A stretch of DNA of 64,000 nt from Liquidambar formosana. Its lineage: Eukaryota > Streptophyta > Magnoliopsida > Saxifragales > Altingiaceae. This document shows positions 10,561 to 20,310 of the stretch, one piece after another. The notes under the pieces were generated by a model, which was not told the DNA's origin, did not search any database, and saw nothing but the letters and a program-made list of their open reading frames with translations. Position numbers and translations under genes: made by a program. The stretch lies in NCBI GenBank assembly GCA_039720395.1, contig CM077832.1, forward strand, positions 18,013,850 to 18,077,849, written 5' to 3'. How positions within the stretch are numbered: position 1 is the stretch's first letter; each line of letters opens with the position of its first letter.

Positions 10561-12291
10561 CTAGCTTACAGAACAAGTTCCGACTTCTTCCTCTTGATTT
10601 TGTTGTTTAGACCCAAGACGGCGCACAAATTCATCCAAGGCTTCCTTCATCCACTCATGCTGACAAACTTCTCTAGCCTTTCGCACACTCATCTGCACAA
10701 AATATTTTTGACATAAAATCAGGCAATTATTCAAATTGATCTATGCTTTTTCTTGATAATGCAGTTACTTGTGGGGAAACAATTAAAGAAAAAGATTACA
10801 AATTAATGCATGAAAATACACAAGTATTAAAGCATACCCATATTCTTTGCCGGACGTCTTTCTCTGGCCACAAATCAAGTTGCTTGTTAACAAGTAAAGG
10901 GAACATATATCCTTCATTATAAGTGCCTTTGCTTCTGCTCTTGAATCTCCATTTACCCAATTCACACTGTAAGCCAAACGTTCCATGTGAATAGTTAAGA
11001 AATGAATTAAGTATTCGGGAAATTGATAATTTCCCTCAAAACTAGGCTCCTGGTTGAAGCTCATATATATCTATAAAAAAAATAATTAAGTTTGTTGTCT
11101 CTTTAAACTAGTTTAAGAATAAATTTTTAATTTCCAAGCGAGTATAGGCTACGAATTTCAAAATTGTGTCCTGTTGTGTGTTACTCTCAAGGGAACTAGT
11201 TCCTCTCAAGAACTGGGTGCATGGAACTAGTTTCCAGCACTTCTATAGTTCTGTCTGACATGAGGAGAAACAGAGATGTATCCCTATATATGGCTGTCAA
11301 TGCTTAAAGCTATGGAAAGTGATTTCCAAGGCAAGAAAAGGAGGAAAATTTTTAAGCTGCTAATAACATGGAGCCAAGACACTACTAACCTGAACAATGC
11401 CTTGCACCCCTGCTTCCTCGATACACTCTCGCAAAGCTGCCTCTTTTATGGATTCATCACTTTCCCAACCCCCCTGTTTATTATTACATTGGCGAGATAA
11501 TGGAAATTAGTGATCAATAAATAAAAATGAAGAGTAAATAGGAAGACTAGAATTATAAAAGTAATTTGGGTACCTTTGGAAACGACATTCGGTTGCCTTT
11601 CTGTGAACTTATGACTAGAACTTCTAAGTCTTCCTCAGCCTCCAAGGAAGTCTGGCTGGTAATTTTCAATCTATATGGTATACATCTGCACAATTACAAA
11701 GACAAGGTAGAAACAATATTAGTAACCAAGAACCTGCAAATTATAGATGAATGAATTTTTTGAGGAAAAAAAAATTCATTTCCCTCATTCTCAAAAACAG
11801 GTCTTATTTCATGTCTTTTGTTGTGTACTTGTGTGTGAGTGCGTACTACCAATAGGCCGGCCAGTCCAAACTTTCAAGAATATGGGTATGCTTTCCAAGA
11901 AAATCATGAAAATGTAACCAGTACTATCAATTTCATAAGAAATCATGAAAATCGTGCCTTGACTAGTAATGAACCCTCAACCCTTTCATAGGAAAGAAGC
12001 TAGAGATGGTAACTAGCATCAAATGGCATGGAAAACAATCAAATTATTCCACTTCCAAAGCACCAAAAAGGAAAAATTAAACATTTCAGAGGAAAATATG
12101 AAGTTTTGGCGGTGAAAAAGTCAATTCAATACACATTTATACATTATATATGTGTGCGTATATATATATATATATATATATATATGTGGGAGAGAGAGAG
12201 AGAGAGAGAGAGAGACCAACCCTACGACTTGGCGACGGCCTTCGTCGTAACGTTGCAAATGCCTTCCGGTACGAGAAACCAAAGCCAGCAT
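10561..12291 (-). CDS. Nudix hydrolase, five exons (plant NUDT12/13/16-like)
   Basis: The product is 175 residues and probably hydrolyses nucleoside diphosphate-linked substrates; some plant relatives cleave long-chain diadenosine polyphosphates. Exons on the minus strand: 12291-12221, 11685-11574, 11473-11390, 10966-10838, 10692-10561 (TAG stop). All four introns are GT-AG and the joined frame has no stops. Residues 1-24 carry the family signature SRTGRHLQRY. CIPYR starts at about residue 25. FPK and the Nudix box follow (G62, E68, R76-E77, E80-E81, G83), matching GX5EX7REUXEEXGU, so the metal-binding glutamates are intact. Later come GYMFPLLV and WPE..RQRIW, then an acidic tail. The start is the first ATG upstream of the signature. 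There is no obvious transit peptide, unlike mitochondrial relatives, so a cytosolic location is possible. Exact substrate unknown. Confidence 0.93.
12160..12215. repeat. Compound (TA)n-(GA)n microsatellite in Nudix intron 1
   Basis: About 25 bp of TA followed by about 26 bp of GA. On the gene strand the CT run begins 5 nt after the intron 1 donor (12,220-12,219). Confidence 0.9.
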
Positions 12292-12670
12292 GTTTTTCCT
12301 TTTAGATTCTCAGGAAGCAAATTAAATTCCAGTAATCTCAAAAGAACAAAGGAAAATAAGTTTTGAAAATCAAAGAGCCCCCTTCAAATGGAAAATTTGT
12401 TGCGTAATAATGATCATACAAGTCTCAAGTCTGTGAAAACGAATTCCCGGAAAATATCAAGGACCCTCTTCGTTTTCGTTACTAGCTAAGAGAGAATTGA
12501 CAGATGAGCTGCCCCTTTAATAATGGTAAGAAGTAGCCAATGGCAGGCCCGCGGATGTAACTGAATACGTGTCTCTGACGCGTCACGTCGCCTTTTTCCA
12601 TGGTGTTGTCATAACTTGAGGTATCTCAACGTCCGCGTCGACATGCGCGTCCATAAGCTGTCTTGTCCAG
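12292..12670 (-). promoter_or_regulatory. Probable Nudix gene promoter / 5' UTR
   Basis: Directly upstream of the Nudix ATG on the minus strand. The part at about 12,545-12,650 is more GC-rich than its surroundings and holds several ACGT cores (ACGTGTC, TCACGTCG), which in plants often act as bZIP/ABRE-type sites. A TATTAAAG stretch near 12,516 could serve as a TATA box. Inferred from position and motifs only. Confidence 0.35.
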
Positions 12671-12883
12671 GATTCGGATTTGGTGCTTGACTATTTTTAT
12701 CGCATGATATAATAAACGTAAAGTTAATGACAAGTGGTAAAAAAAAGAAATAAAGTATTATTAAGTGTTAGAGATCATATACATTTCTCGAATTTTAATT
12801 CCCAATTTTTTTCTTTGCCAAATATTATTGATCCTATATTTACTTTATCATGCAATAACTGCACCAAATTCAAATCCAAATCC
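12671..12883. mobile_element. MITE family F, degraded copy
   Basis: Left arm GATTCGGATTTGGTGC... and right arm ...GCACCAAATTCAAATCC are inverted. Both arms match the better-preserved copies at 15,000 and 15,314, including the (A)GTAAACAT/ATGTTTAC and ATCGATGACA segments in degenerate form. Confidence 0.6.
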
Positions 12884-13173
12884 GTCCAATATAATAATTA
12901 AGGAATGGAGTTTATCCTTGGGCCACTTTCTAGCACCCTCAGTTGTACCTTCTTATAGAAACGTTTGGATGTTTAATTTTTTAAGACATGTAGTTATGAT
13001 GCCATTCTTCTCTCAACTAACAAGACATATAGTTATGATGCCATTCTTCTCTCATCTCTCAACTAACAAGACATATATATATAGTTATGATGTCATTCTT
13101 CTCTCAATTATGTTGGTTGGTTGAGATGTTAGAATATTTTTCAAATGTTTTGATTTCAAATCTTACTGGTTTT

Positions 13174-14073
13174 CTAGGAAGTACGGACACACCTAAAATG
13201 GTGCTGTGGCTGTGTCCGACACGTATCGGACACAGACACGGCTCTGACACGTGTCAGACACGATTCTAAAGTGTCCAAAAGATAAAAAAAAAAATTTAAC
13301 AAAAAAAATCGGACACAGCCTCGACACAGCTTCGACACCTGCAAGATACGGTTCAGACACTTTGCGGACACGGTATGAGAAGTTAACAACAAGGCATTCA
13401 TCATCACTAGAAGTGGACATCTACAGTTTGCCGGAAAAATCAACAAAAAAAAAAAAAAAAGAGAAGAAAAAGAAAAAGAAAAAGAAAGAAACTATTGCGT
13501 CACAGTTGCCAAAGGTGGACAAAACATCTCTGCAAATCATTGGCGTGGCAATGTAAGCCTTCCTTCTCTCTCCGATTCTCTCTCTATCGCTTTTTTTTTC
13601 CGACACGGCAGTGTAAGCCTCCCTTTCTCTCCGATTCTCTCTCTATCGCTCTCTTCTCTCCTTGCTTTTCTCGGTGCTTGGACACTTGGAGAAGAGTGTG
13701 AGGTACTGAGGTGTGATGCCCAACCTTCTTGTCATGCATGTCTCCCATTGTCCCACTTCCCACAGTTGTAAAGTGCTTTTGAAACCAAAACCAGTTTTAT
13801 GGTTTTCCTCAATTCTAACTAGTTAGTCTATGAAAAAATTAAAGGTGTTCTGCCTTTACAAAACAATGATTTTGTACATGGGGCGTACGCCCCTTATGAT
13901 GGAATGCAAAAATCAAAACCCTTAAGTATCCAACGCATTTTTTAAAACAATTACCCCATACATATATATACATATACAATTCTATACATATATAATTATA
14001 AATATATATATGTAGTTATAAATGTACAATTACCATTATATACATATATAATTATAAATATATAATATTTATT

Positions 14074-14115
<42 letters not shown>

Positions 14116-14203
14116 TATTTATTTATTGCCGTATCCCTACCGTGTCATGTCCTGAGTTTTTCAAAAGTTGCCGTGTCAAGGTGTCCGTGTCCGTGCTTCT
14201 TAG
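13174..14203. mobile_element. ~1.03 kb non-autonomous TIR element
   Basis: Ends CTAGGAAGTACGGACAC and GTGTCCGTGCTTCTTAG are inverted. Sub-terminal regions are rich in GACACG / CGTGTC motifs. The interior holds a poly(A)/GAAA tract, a 60-bp tandem duplication and a long TA/ATTT stretch (about 13,960-14,128), with no transposase. TSD not clear. Confidence 0.5.
13547..13665. repeat. 60-bp tandem duplication
   Basis: The block ggcaRtgtaagcct followed by a CT-rich stretch ending ccgattctctctctatcgct is present twice, starting at 13,547 and 13,607. Confidence 0.8.
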
Positions 14204-14260
14204 CCGCTTTTTAATGAACACATATGGTTACAATATATATTTAATTTTTGAACGGAGGTG

Positions 14261-14670
14261 ATTATTGCCACCACAAATATTTATTTGCTCTCCCCATTTA
14301 ATTTTTACTTTTTAAGGTTTTATGACAAGTATAAAAGGTTTTTATGACAAACAAACTACGTTCTTTAATAGAAAACATGGTTTTGAATAACTTTGTAGGA
14401 TAAAGTTTTTTCCAAAATCCGTTGATTAAGTGAATTTTTTGGCAATTTTTCATGAAACATTCTGTAAAAATGCACACATACTATAAATGGCAAAAAAAAT
14501 CCACTTAACCAATAGATTTTGAAAAAAATTTCTTCTACAAAGTTGTTCAAAATGATGTTTACTAGGGCTACTTGGCTAGTTCTCATGAAAACCTTTTATA
14601 TTTCTCTTAAAACATTAAAAAATATATGTAAACTATGTGGGGTACAAAAGAGTTTTTGTGGTGTTAATAA
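14261..14670. mobile_element. Long-foldback MITE family D, copy 2
   Basis: ATTATTGCCACCACAAA at the left is mirrored by TTTTTGTGGTGTTAATAA at the right. The interior has the family's paired blocks (aacatggttttgaataac / gttcaaaatgatgttt) and caatagattttgaaaaaa. Confidence 0.6.
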
Positions 14671-14999
14671 CATGCCTCTTCTTCAACTTGTAAAGTATCT
14701 CTTTTTTAAGAGCACTAGGCCGAAACAAGTGAAAATATTTTCTATAAAATTGTCAAGTTTTCCAAAATTGAATACGCACATGTCATGTTTATGATAAGAT
14801 TTCCTAATCGATCGCAATTGAAACCAATTAGTATTCTTCAAAATGGAAATGATAATGTAGTTAAGGGGCTATTTGGCAACCTTAAAAACTGGTTTTTCTG
14901 GGTGCAAGGACAGTCCAAATTTCAAGGTACAGCATTTGGTAAAAGCAGTTAAGTCATATATTAGGTTTTTGTTTATTTTAATTTGGGTCCAAAAGCTAG

Positions 15000-15209
15000 A
15001 TTTGGATTTGGTGCAGTTGGTTACTTTTACTGCATGGTAAAGTAAACATAGGATCGATGACACATGGGCAAGGAGAAGAAATTGAGGGCTGTTAGGCGTT
15101 AGGCTTTAAATGCATCTCTCAAATTTTAGCCCTCCATTTCTCCTCCTTGCCACGTGTCATCGATCCTACATTTACTGTTCCATATAGTAACTTCACCAAA
15201 TCCAAATCC
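15000..15209. mobile_element. MITE family F, complete copy
   Basis: Long TIRs: gatttggatttggtgcag...tactgcatgg...gtaaacataggatcgatg at the left, and the mirror catcgatcctacatttac...caccaaatccaaatc at the right. The centre (gagggctgttaggcgttagg) is a short spacer. Nearly all of the 210 bp can fold back. Confidence 0.7.
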
Positions 15210-15604
15210 CCAAAAGCTGGTTAGTATCATTCCAAGTATTAGATGGTTTTTGTAAGAACTAGATAGACTCACTGCAAATCAATCGTCATCCAGCATATTT
15301 TTCCCTCCCTCTCACTTTTACTGCATGGTACTGTAAACATAGGATCGATGGCGCGTGGGCAAAGAGGAGAAATGGAGGGCTGTTAGGTGTTGGGCTTTAA
15401 ATGCATCTTTCAAATTTTAGCCCTCCATTTCTCCTCCTTGCCACTTGTCATCATCCTACGTTTACTGCACCATATAGTAACTTCACCAAATCCAAATCCC
15501 CAAAGGCTAGTTAGTATCATTCCAAGTATTAGATGGTTTTTGTAAGAACTAGATAGACTCACCGAAAATCGAGACGTCATCCAGCATACTTTCCCCTCCC
15601 TCTC
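15023..15604. repeat. 291-bp tandem duplication containing MITE F
   Basis: Unit 1 (15,023-15,313) and unit 2 (15,314-15,604) are highly similar. Each includes most of MITE family F plus about 100 bp of flank (ggttagtatcattccaagta...). The second unit lacks the outermost left arm of the MITE, so the duplication came after the insertion. Confidence 0.8.
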
Positions 15605-16226
15605 ACTCCTCTTTTCCCTCCACGTCTCTCTCTTCACAATAGAAACAATTGCTTTCTCTCTCCTCACAATAGATTGGGAAAGTCTAGAATAACTCATGGA
15701 AATAGTACATATATAAATGGCTTTTTCCCTTTGCAATCTTTTTTCTTCCTTCTCTTTTGATTTTGCTCTGAATTTTTGCTGTCCTCTTCTTCTTTTTCTT
15801 CTAATCCACCATGGAAAAAAAAGGTATTTGCACGGGTTTTTTCATTTTCAATTTTTTCCTTCCTTACGCCCTCTTTTGATTTTGCCATAGATTCTTGTCC
15901 TTCATCTACTTCTTCATTAATCCTCACAATACAAATATATATATGTTGGTTTGTTGTAGGTTTTCATTTATATATTATATATATAATATCATATAGAGAG
16001 ATGGAGAGAGAAACATTGCAGGACAACTTCAGGACGAAATAAACTAAATGGCATCAAAGGTTGAACCAGGACTAAACCCAAGTTTAGCCAAATAGCCTAC
16101 AAATTGAAAACTATTTAGATGTAAATTTGTCTAAATAGGAACTAGACAAATGGAATTGGTTCTGTACTAGTTTGAACCAAATTCAAGGATTCCCTAAACA
16201 GCCAAAACTCTCACTTATGCCCTTTT
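15605..16226. other. Intergenic flank of the copia element
   Basis: CT-rich then AT-rich sequence with no supported gene. It ends at the target site ctttt (16,222-16,226) of the Ale/Retrofit insertion. Confidence 0.5.
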
Positions 16227-16570
16227 TGTTATAAATATTAAACATTGAGTGGAAATTGAGTGGATGTCCACACCCCCTCCACTTTGTGATCGATAATGGG
16301 AACACCACTTCATAAGTGGGTTAGGTAATCCCATCATGTGGACCTAATGCAAACAAAGATAAAAGGGGAAGGGGAGAAAGAAGAGAAGAAGTATTCGGAG
16401 AGAAAGAAGAGGAGTATTCGGAGAGAATGAAGGGAGGAGACTGAGATAGTGTATCTCAAAGAGTTTTGCTGATCCTTGTATAATGTTTATACATTCAGAT
16501 GGAAATCAAAGAAGATGAATGAGAAATTTATTCTCCTCATAACTTGTTCTAAATTCTTGGTTTTACAACA
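16227..16570 (+). repeat. 5' LTR of the Ale/Retrofit element
   Basis: 344 bp, TG...CA. Compared with the 3' LTR it has an extra CGAT (near 16,290) and about three substitutions by eye, roughly 1% divergence. Confidence 0.93.
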
Positions 16571-16582
16571 CGTTATCAGCAT
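16571..16582 (+). other. Primer-binding region (initiator-Met tRNA type)
   Basis: CGTTATCAGCAT follows the 5' LTR directly. A TTATCAGCA-type site is typical of copia elements that prime from an internal part of initiator methionine tRNA. Confidence 0.6.
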
Positions 16583-16636
16583 GAATTGCTCAAGGAATTT
16601 GTGAGCAATATCATACTACCACCATCTTCTTTCTTA

Positions 16637-17110
16637 ACCAATTTGGTTGCGGTAAGTTGGTACGTTCTAAACCAATTTGATTGTGGTAAGTTGGTATGCT
16701 CTTAACCAATTTGGTTGTGGATTGGTTTTTGCTCTAAATTATATACTTGAATGGATGAATCCATCTTCTCTTCCTGAAGCAAGAGAAGATTTAAAAATAA
16801 AACTTGAAGTTTTATAAATAAATAAAAGGAGTGATGATTCATTTTCTCTTCTTGAAGTAAGAGAAAGATTTGAAAACTTGAAGTTTTCTATATGAAAAGT
16901 TATTATTTACATGTTATCTTCATGAAGGAAGAAACAAATTTCAATTTCCAAAATTTTCTATAAGAAAAGTTGTTGTTCATATATTCTCTTCTTGAAGCAA
17001 GAGATAAATATAAAAACCTGAAGTTTTCTATTATAAGAAAGGGGTTATTATTCATCTGTTCTCTTCCTGAAGCAAGAGACACATTTCAAAACCTGAAGTT
17101 TTAGAAATAA
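16637..17110. repeat. Leader tandem repeats of the Ale/Retrofit element
   Basis: First, three ~38-bp units of the type accaatttggttgYggtaag (16,637-16,735). Then about five diverged ~70-90-bp units built on tctcttcttgaagcaagaga ... aacctgaagtttt (16,765-17,110). Both lie in the untranslated leader. Confidence 0.75.
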
Positions 17111-17404
17111 TGAATAAAGTCTCAATTTAATTGAATAAAGTGATGGTCAATGATGACCAAATTAAATTGAGTAATATATTTCTCTATTCTGTGTTATGCA
17201 ACTTCTTTAGATGCTTATAAAATTTTGGTGAAAATTCGTGGGTACGTCTTAACTTTTGCTTTAGTTAGCATAGAAGAACACACAAAAATCTGCTCTTGTT
17301 TTACTACGAATTGACTGTCAACGTCACCTCTGTTGTCAGTCAACTTCTCTTAGATTTACTGGTAACTTCACTGTGTCAGCTTAAAGTATGTCATTTTATG
17401 ATAA

Positions 17405-17680
17405 AAACCACCAGAAGTGGAATAATGGAATACCAAACCACCAGAAGTGGATTAATGACATATCAAACCATTAGAAGTGGAGCAATGAAATACTAAACCA
17501 CTAGAAGTGGAATACTAAACCACTAGAAGTGGAGTAATAAAATACCAAACCACTAGAAGTGATTAATGAAATACCAAACCACTAGAAGTGGAGCAATGAA
17601 ATATCAAACCACCAGAAGTGGAATGAATATATTTGGTGTGGAAAAATAAAATACCAAACCACTAGAAGTGGAATGACACT
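17405..17680. repeat. Palindromic minisatellite in the leader
   Basis: Nine or so units of about 20-32 bp, each containing CCACTAGAAGTGG or CCACCAGAAGTGG, followed by AATGAAATACCAAA. The core is an inverted repeat (CCACT/AGTGG around AGA). Confidence 0.85.
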
Positions 17681-18234
17681 GAAGAAATAAGCATCGGTTT
17701 ATAGAATAAACCTACGAGATAAGTGTTTTAAGTAAATACTTGGTTGAGGTTTTGTGTGTTATACTGTGTTGACAGCACGAACCCATTTTACCATTTAATT
17801 CATAACTTTAGTTCTAGTTATGATTTTGAGATGAAACGAATTGGATTTTGTCACTGATTTGTTGGGCTAACATCCTACCAATTTTCGTGTCATTGGGTGA
17901 CCATTTGATATTTTTTGCGTAATTATTTCGTGGTACACCTGAATCTGGGATTTCTGCTAGACAATTGAAAACCTGAAGTTTTAGAAATTTTGAATAATGT
18001 CTAAATTTAATCCAATTGTTTAAAGTAACGATTAATAATGACTTTCAATTAAATATGTTTTGTACCCCTTTGTATTGAAATATGCATACTTCATATTTTA
18101 CTAATGATCTCATGATAAATCATAATAAGGAATTTAGCATTTATAAAATTTACGTACTTCCTTATATGTTTTGATTTATTCATATATTAACAAAATATCA
18201 TTTTATTTTGACATATAATTATAGCACTCCGACA

Positions 18235-19291
18235 ATGTCAAACCTTACGAAACTTGAGTTTGCCGCCCTTGATATTTTGGGAAATAATTATTTGTCTTGG
18301 ATTCTTGATGCTGAAATCCATCTTACTGCAATGAATTTGGGTAATACAATTCAGCAAGAAAATCAAGCGTCCCTGCAGGATCGCGCCAAGGCATTGATTT
18401 TTCTTCGCCATCACCTTAATGAGGGGTTAAAAACAGAATATCTCACAGTAAAGGACCCTCTTACCCTATGGAATGACTTGAAAGATAGATATGACCACCA
18501 GAAAACTGTCATTCTTCCAAAAGCTCGTTATGATTGGATATACCTGAGGTTGCAAGATTTCAAAACAATTGCTGAGTATAACTCAGCATTATTCAAAATC
18601 AGCTCCCAATTGAAATTGTGTGGAGAAAAAGTAACAGAAGAAGACATGTTAGAAAAAACGTATTCTACATTTCATGCCTCGAATGTGCTCCTGCAGCAGC
18701 AATATCGAGAGCGTAGATTTTCAAAATATTTTGAATTGATATCATGTCTTCTCGTTGCTGAAAAAAACAACGAGCTTTTACTGAAAAATCACCAATCCCG
18801 TCCAACTGGTTCTGCAGCATTCCCTGAAGTGAATGCAACATCGTCTCGTGGTCGTGGACGAGGTCGCGAACGTGGCCATAGTCGTGGTCGTGGGCGTGGT
18901 CGCGGTCGTGGGCGAAATAATTATTCACAACGTGGTGGTTATAATAATTATTCAGGTGGTCGCCACAATAAAACCACATCATACCACCAGAAGTGGTCCA
19001 CCAATGTGGCCAAACAAGAAAGAGAGAAAAATCAAAGGCCTTGAGCAGTATGAAGATATTTGCTTTAGTTGTGGTATGAAAGGGCATTGGTCGCGTACCT
19101 GTCGTACGCCTGATCATTTGGTCAAACTTTACCAAGCCTCAATCAAGAAGAAAGGCAAGAAAGTAGAAACAAATTTTATTGATCACAATGACCCCGTGGA
19201 TATAACTCATTTAGATGTTTCAGACTTCTTTGAAGAGCCTAATGGAAAAATTGACCATTTAATTGGTGATGGAAATGTCCACATCAATTAA
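18235..19291 (+). pseudogene. gag: copia gag (capsid/nucleocapsid), frameshifted
   Basis: Gag forms the particle and binds the element RNA. I start at the ATG at 18,235. The capsid part contains SWILDAEIHL, LWNDLKDRYDHQK and AEYNSALFKISSQL, as in Ale/Retrofit gag. An Arg-Gly-rich stretch (RGRGRGRERG, about 18,845-18,920) follows. The reading frame stops at 19,044, while the CCHC knuckle CFSCGMKGHWSRTC lies one frame over (about 19,061-19,102), so a 1-base frameshift occurred near 19,040. Downstream residues (DHLIGDGNVHIN) end at 19,291. About 125 bp of T-rich untranslated sequence then separates gag from protease. Broken by the frameshift but otherwise well preserved. Confidence 0.88.
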
Positions 19292-19417
19292 TGTTATTAC
19301 CTTTTTCTATTTTCTTATTATCAATAAGAATGTTATTTCATATGCATTTTATTTTCATATTTTATCTATTTGTCTATTTATTTTTAGACTCAAATTTATA
19401 TATTTTCATGAAAAGGT

Positions 19418-20310
19418 ATGGATCTTGATAATGAATTATTCAATTCCGAGATGACTGGTGGAGATATATGTCTAGCAGACAGTGCCACAACGCACACTAT
19501 CCTTCGAGATAAAAGATATTTTTTCGACATTATATTAAATGAAATTAATGTCAATACAATATCAGGTCCTGCGAAGCTGATCGATGGCTCCGGAAGAGCC
19601 ACAATCATGTTACCTGGTGGAACAAACTTACATATCAACGATGCTTTATATTCAATCAGATCCAGAAGAAATCTGCTAAGTTTTAAAGATATACGTCGTA
19701 ATGGATATCATATTGAAACTGCATGTGAACGTAATGTAGAATATCTCTGCATTACTTCAATTATTTCAGGCCAGAAGCTTGTATTAGAGAAACTTCCTAC
19801 TTTCTCTTCGGGGTTGTATTATACAACTATAAGAACAATTGAATCAAATGTGGTGATGGACCTGAAGTCCTCTGATTCAAAAACTTTTATACTTTGGCAT
19901 GACCGACTTGGTTACCCGGGATCAACAATGATGCGTTGAATCCTTACCAATTCACATGGACATCCATTAAAGAGCCAGAAGATTCTCTTGTCCAGTGATT
20001 ATCCATGTATTGCTTGCTCCCAAGGAAAATTGGTTATTAGACCATCTCCTACAAAAGTTATTGCTGAATCTCCAAAATTTTTGGAACGAATTCAAGGGGA
20101 TATATGTGGACCTATTTCTCCACCATGTGCACCATTTCACTATTTTATGGTTTTGATAGATGCCTCAACACGATGGTCACATGTTTGTTTGCTATCTACT
20201 CGCAATGTTGCATTTGGTAGGCTCCTTGCCCAAATAATCAGGTTACAAGCACAATTTCTAGATCATCCGATCAAGAAGATCCGCCTTGATAATGCCGGTG
20301 AATTTACATC
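19418..20310 (+). pseudogene. pol: copia pol, protease and first half of integrase
   Basis: The aspartic protease motif is ADSATTH at about 19,470. A later stretch (RSRRNLLSFKDIRRNGYH) is the conserved protease-integrase linker. LWHDRLGYPG and CIACSQGK belong to the integrase zinc region. The core follows with GDICGPI, LIDASTRWSH (first catalytic Asp) and KIRLDNAGEF (second Asp). One in-frame TGA at 19,937-19,939 interrupts MMR|ILTNSHGHPLK, probably from CGA. The frame then stays open until the solo LTR insertion at 20,311. The protein is therefore cut between the second catalytic Asp and the Glu. Confidence 0.88.

Noticed and set aside
10783..11064. 93-codon minus-strand frame
   Set aside because: It overlaps Nudix exon 4 in the wrong frame; the real frame is defined by GT-AG joined exons.
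17405..17680. CRISPR-like regular repeats
   Set aside because: Repeat spacing is irregular, there are no unique spacers or cas genes, and the context is a plant retrotransposon leader.
18665..19135. 156-codon minus-strand frame and 18,833 plus-strand frame with Val/Ile repeats
   Set aside because: Shadows of the Arg-Gly repeat in copia gag; only the CCHC end of the plus frame is real and is included in the gag entry.
19292..19417. Possible intron between copia gag and protease
   Set aside because: T-rich with an AG near 19,388, but the stop codon lies before any convincing donor, so splicing would not join the frames; treated as spacer.
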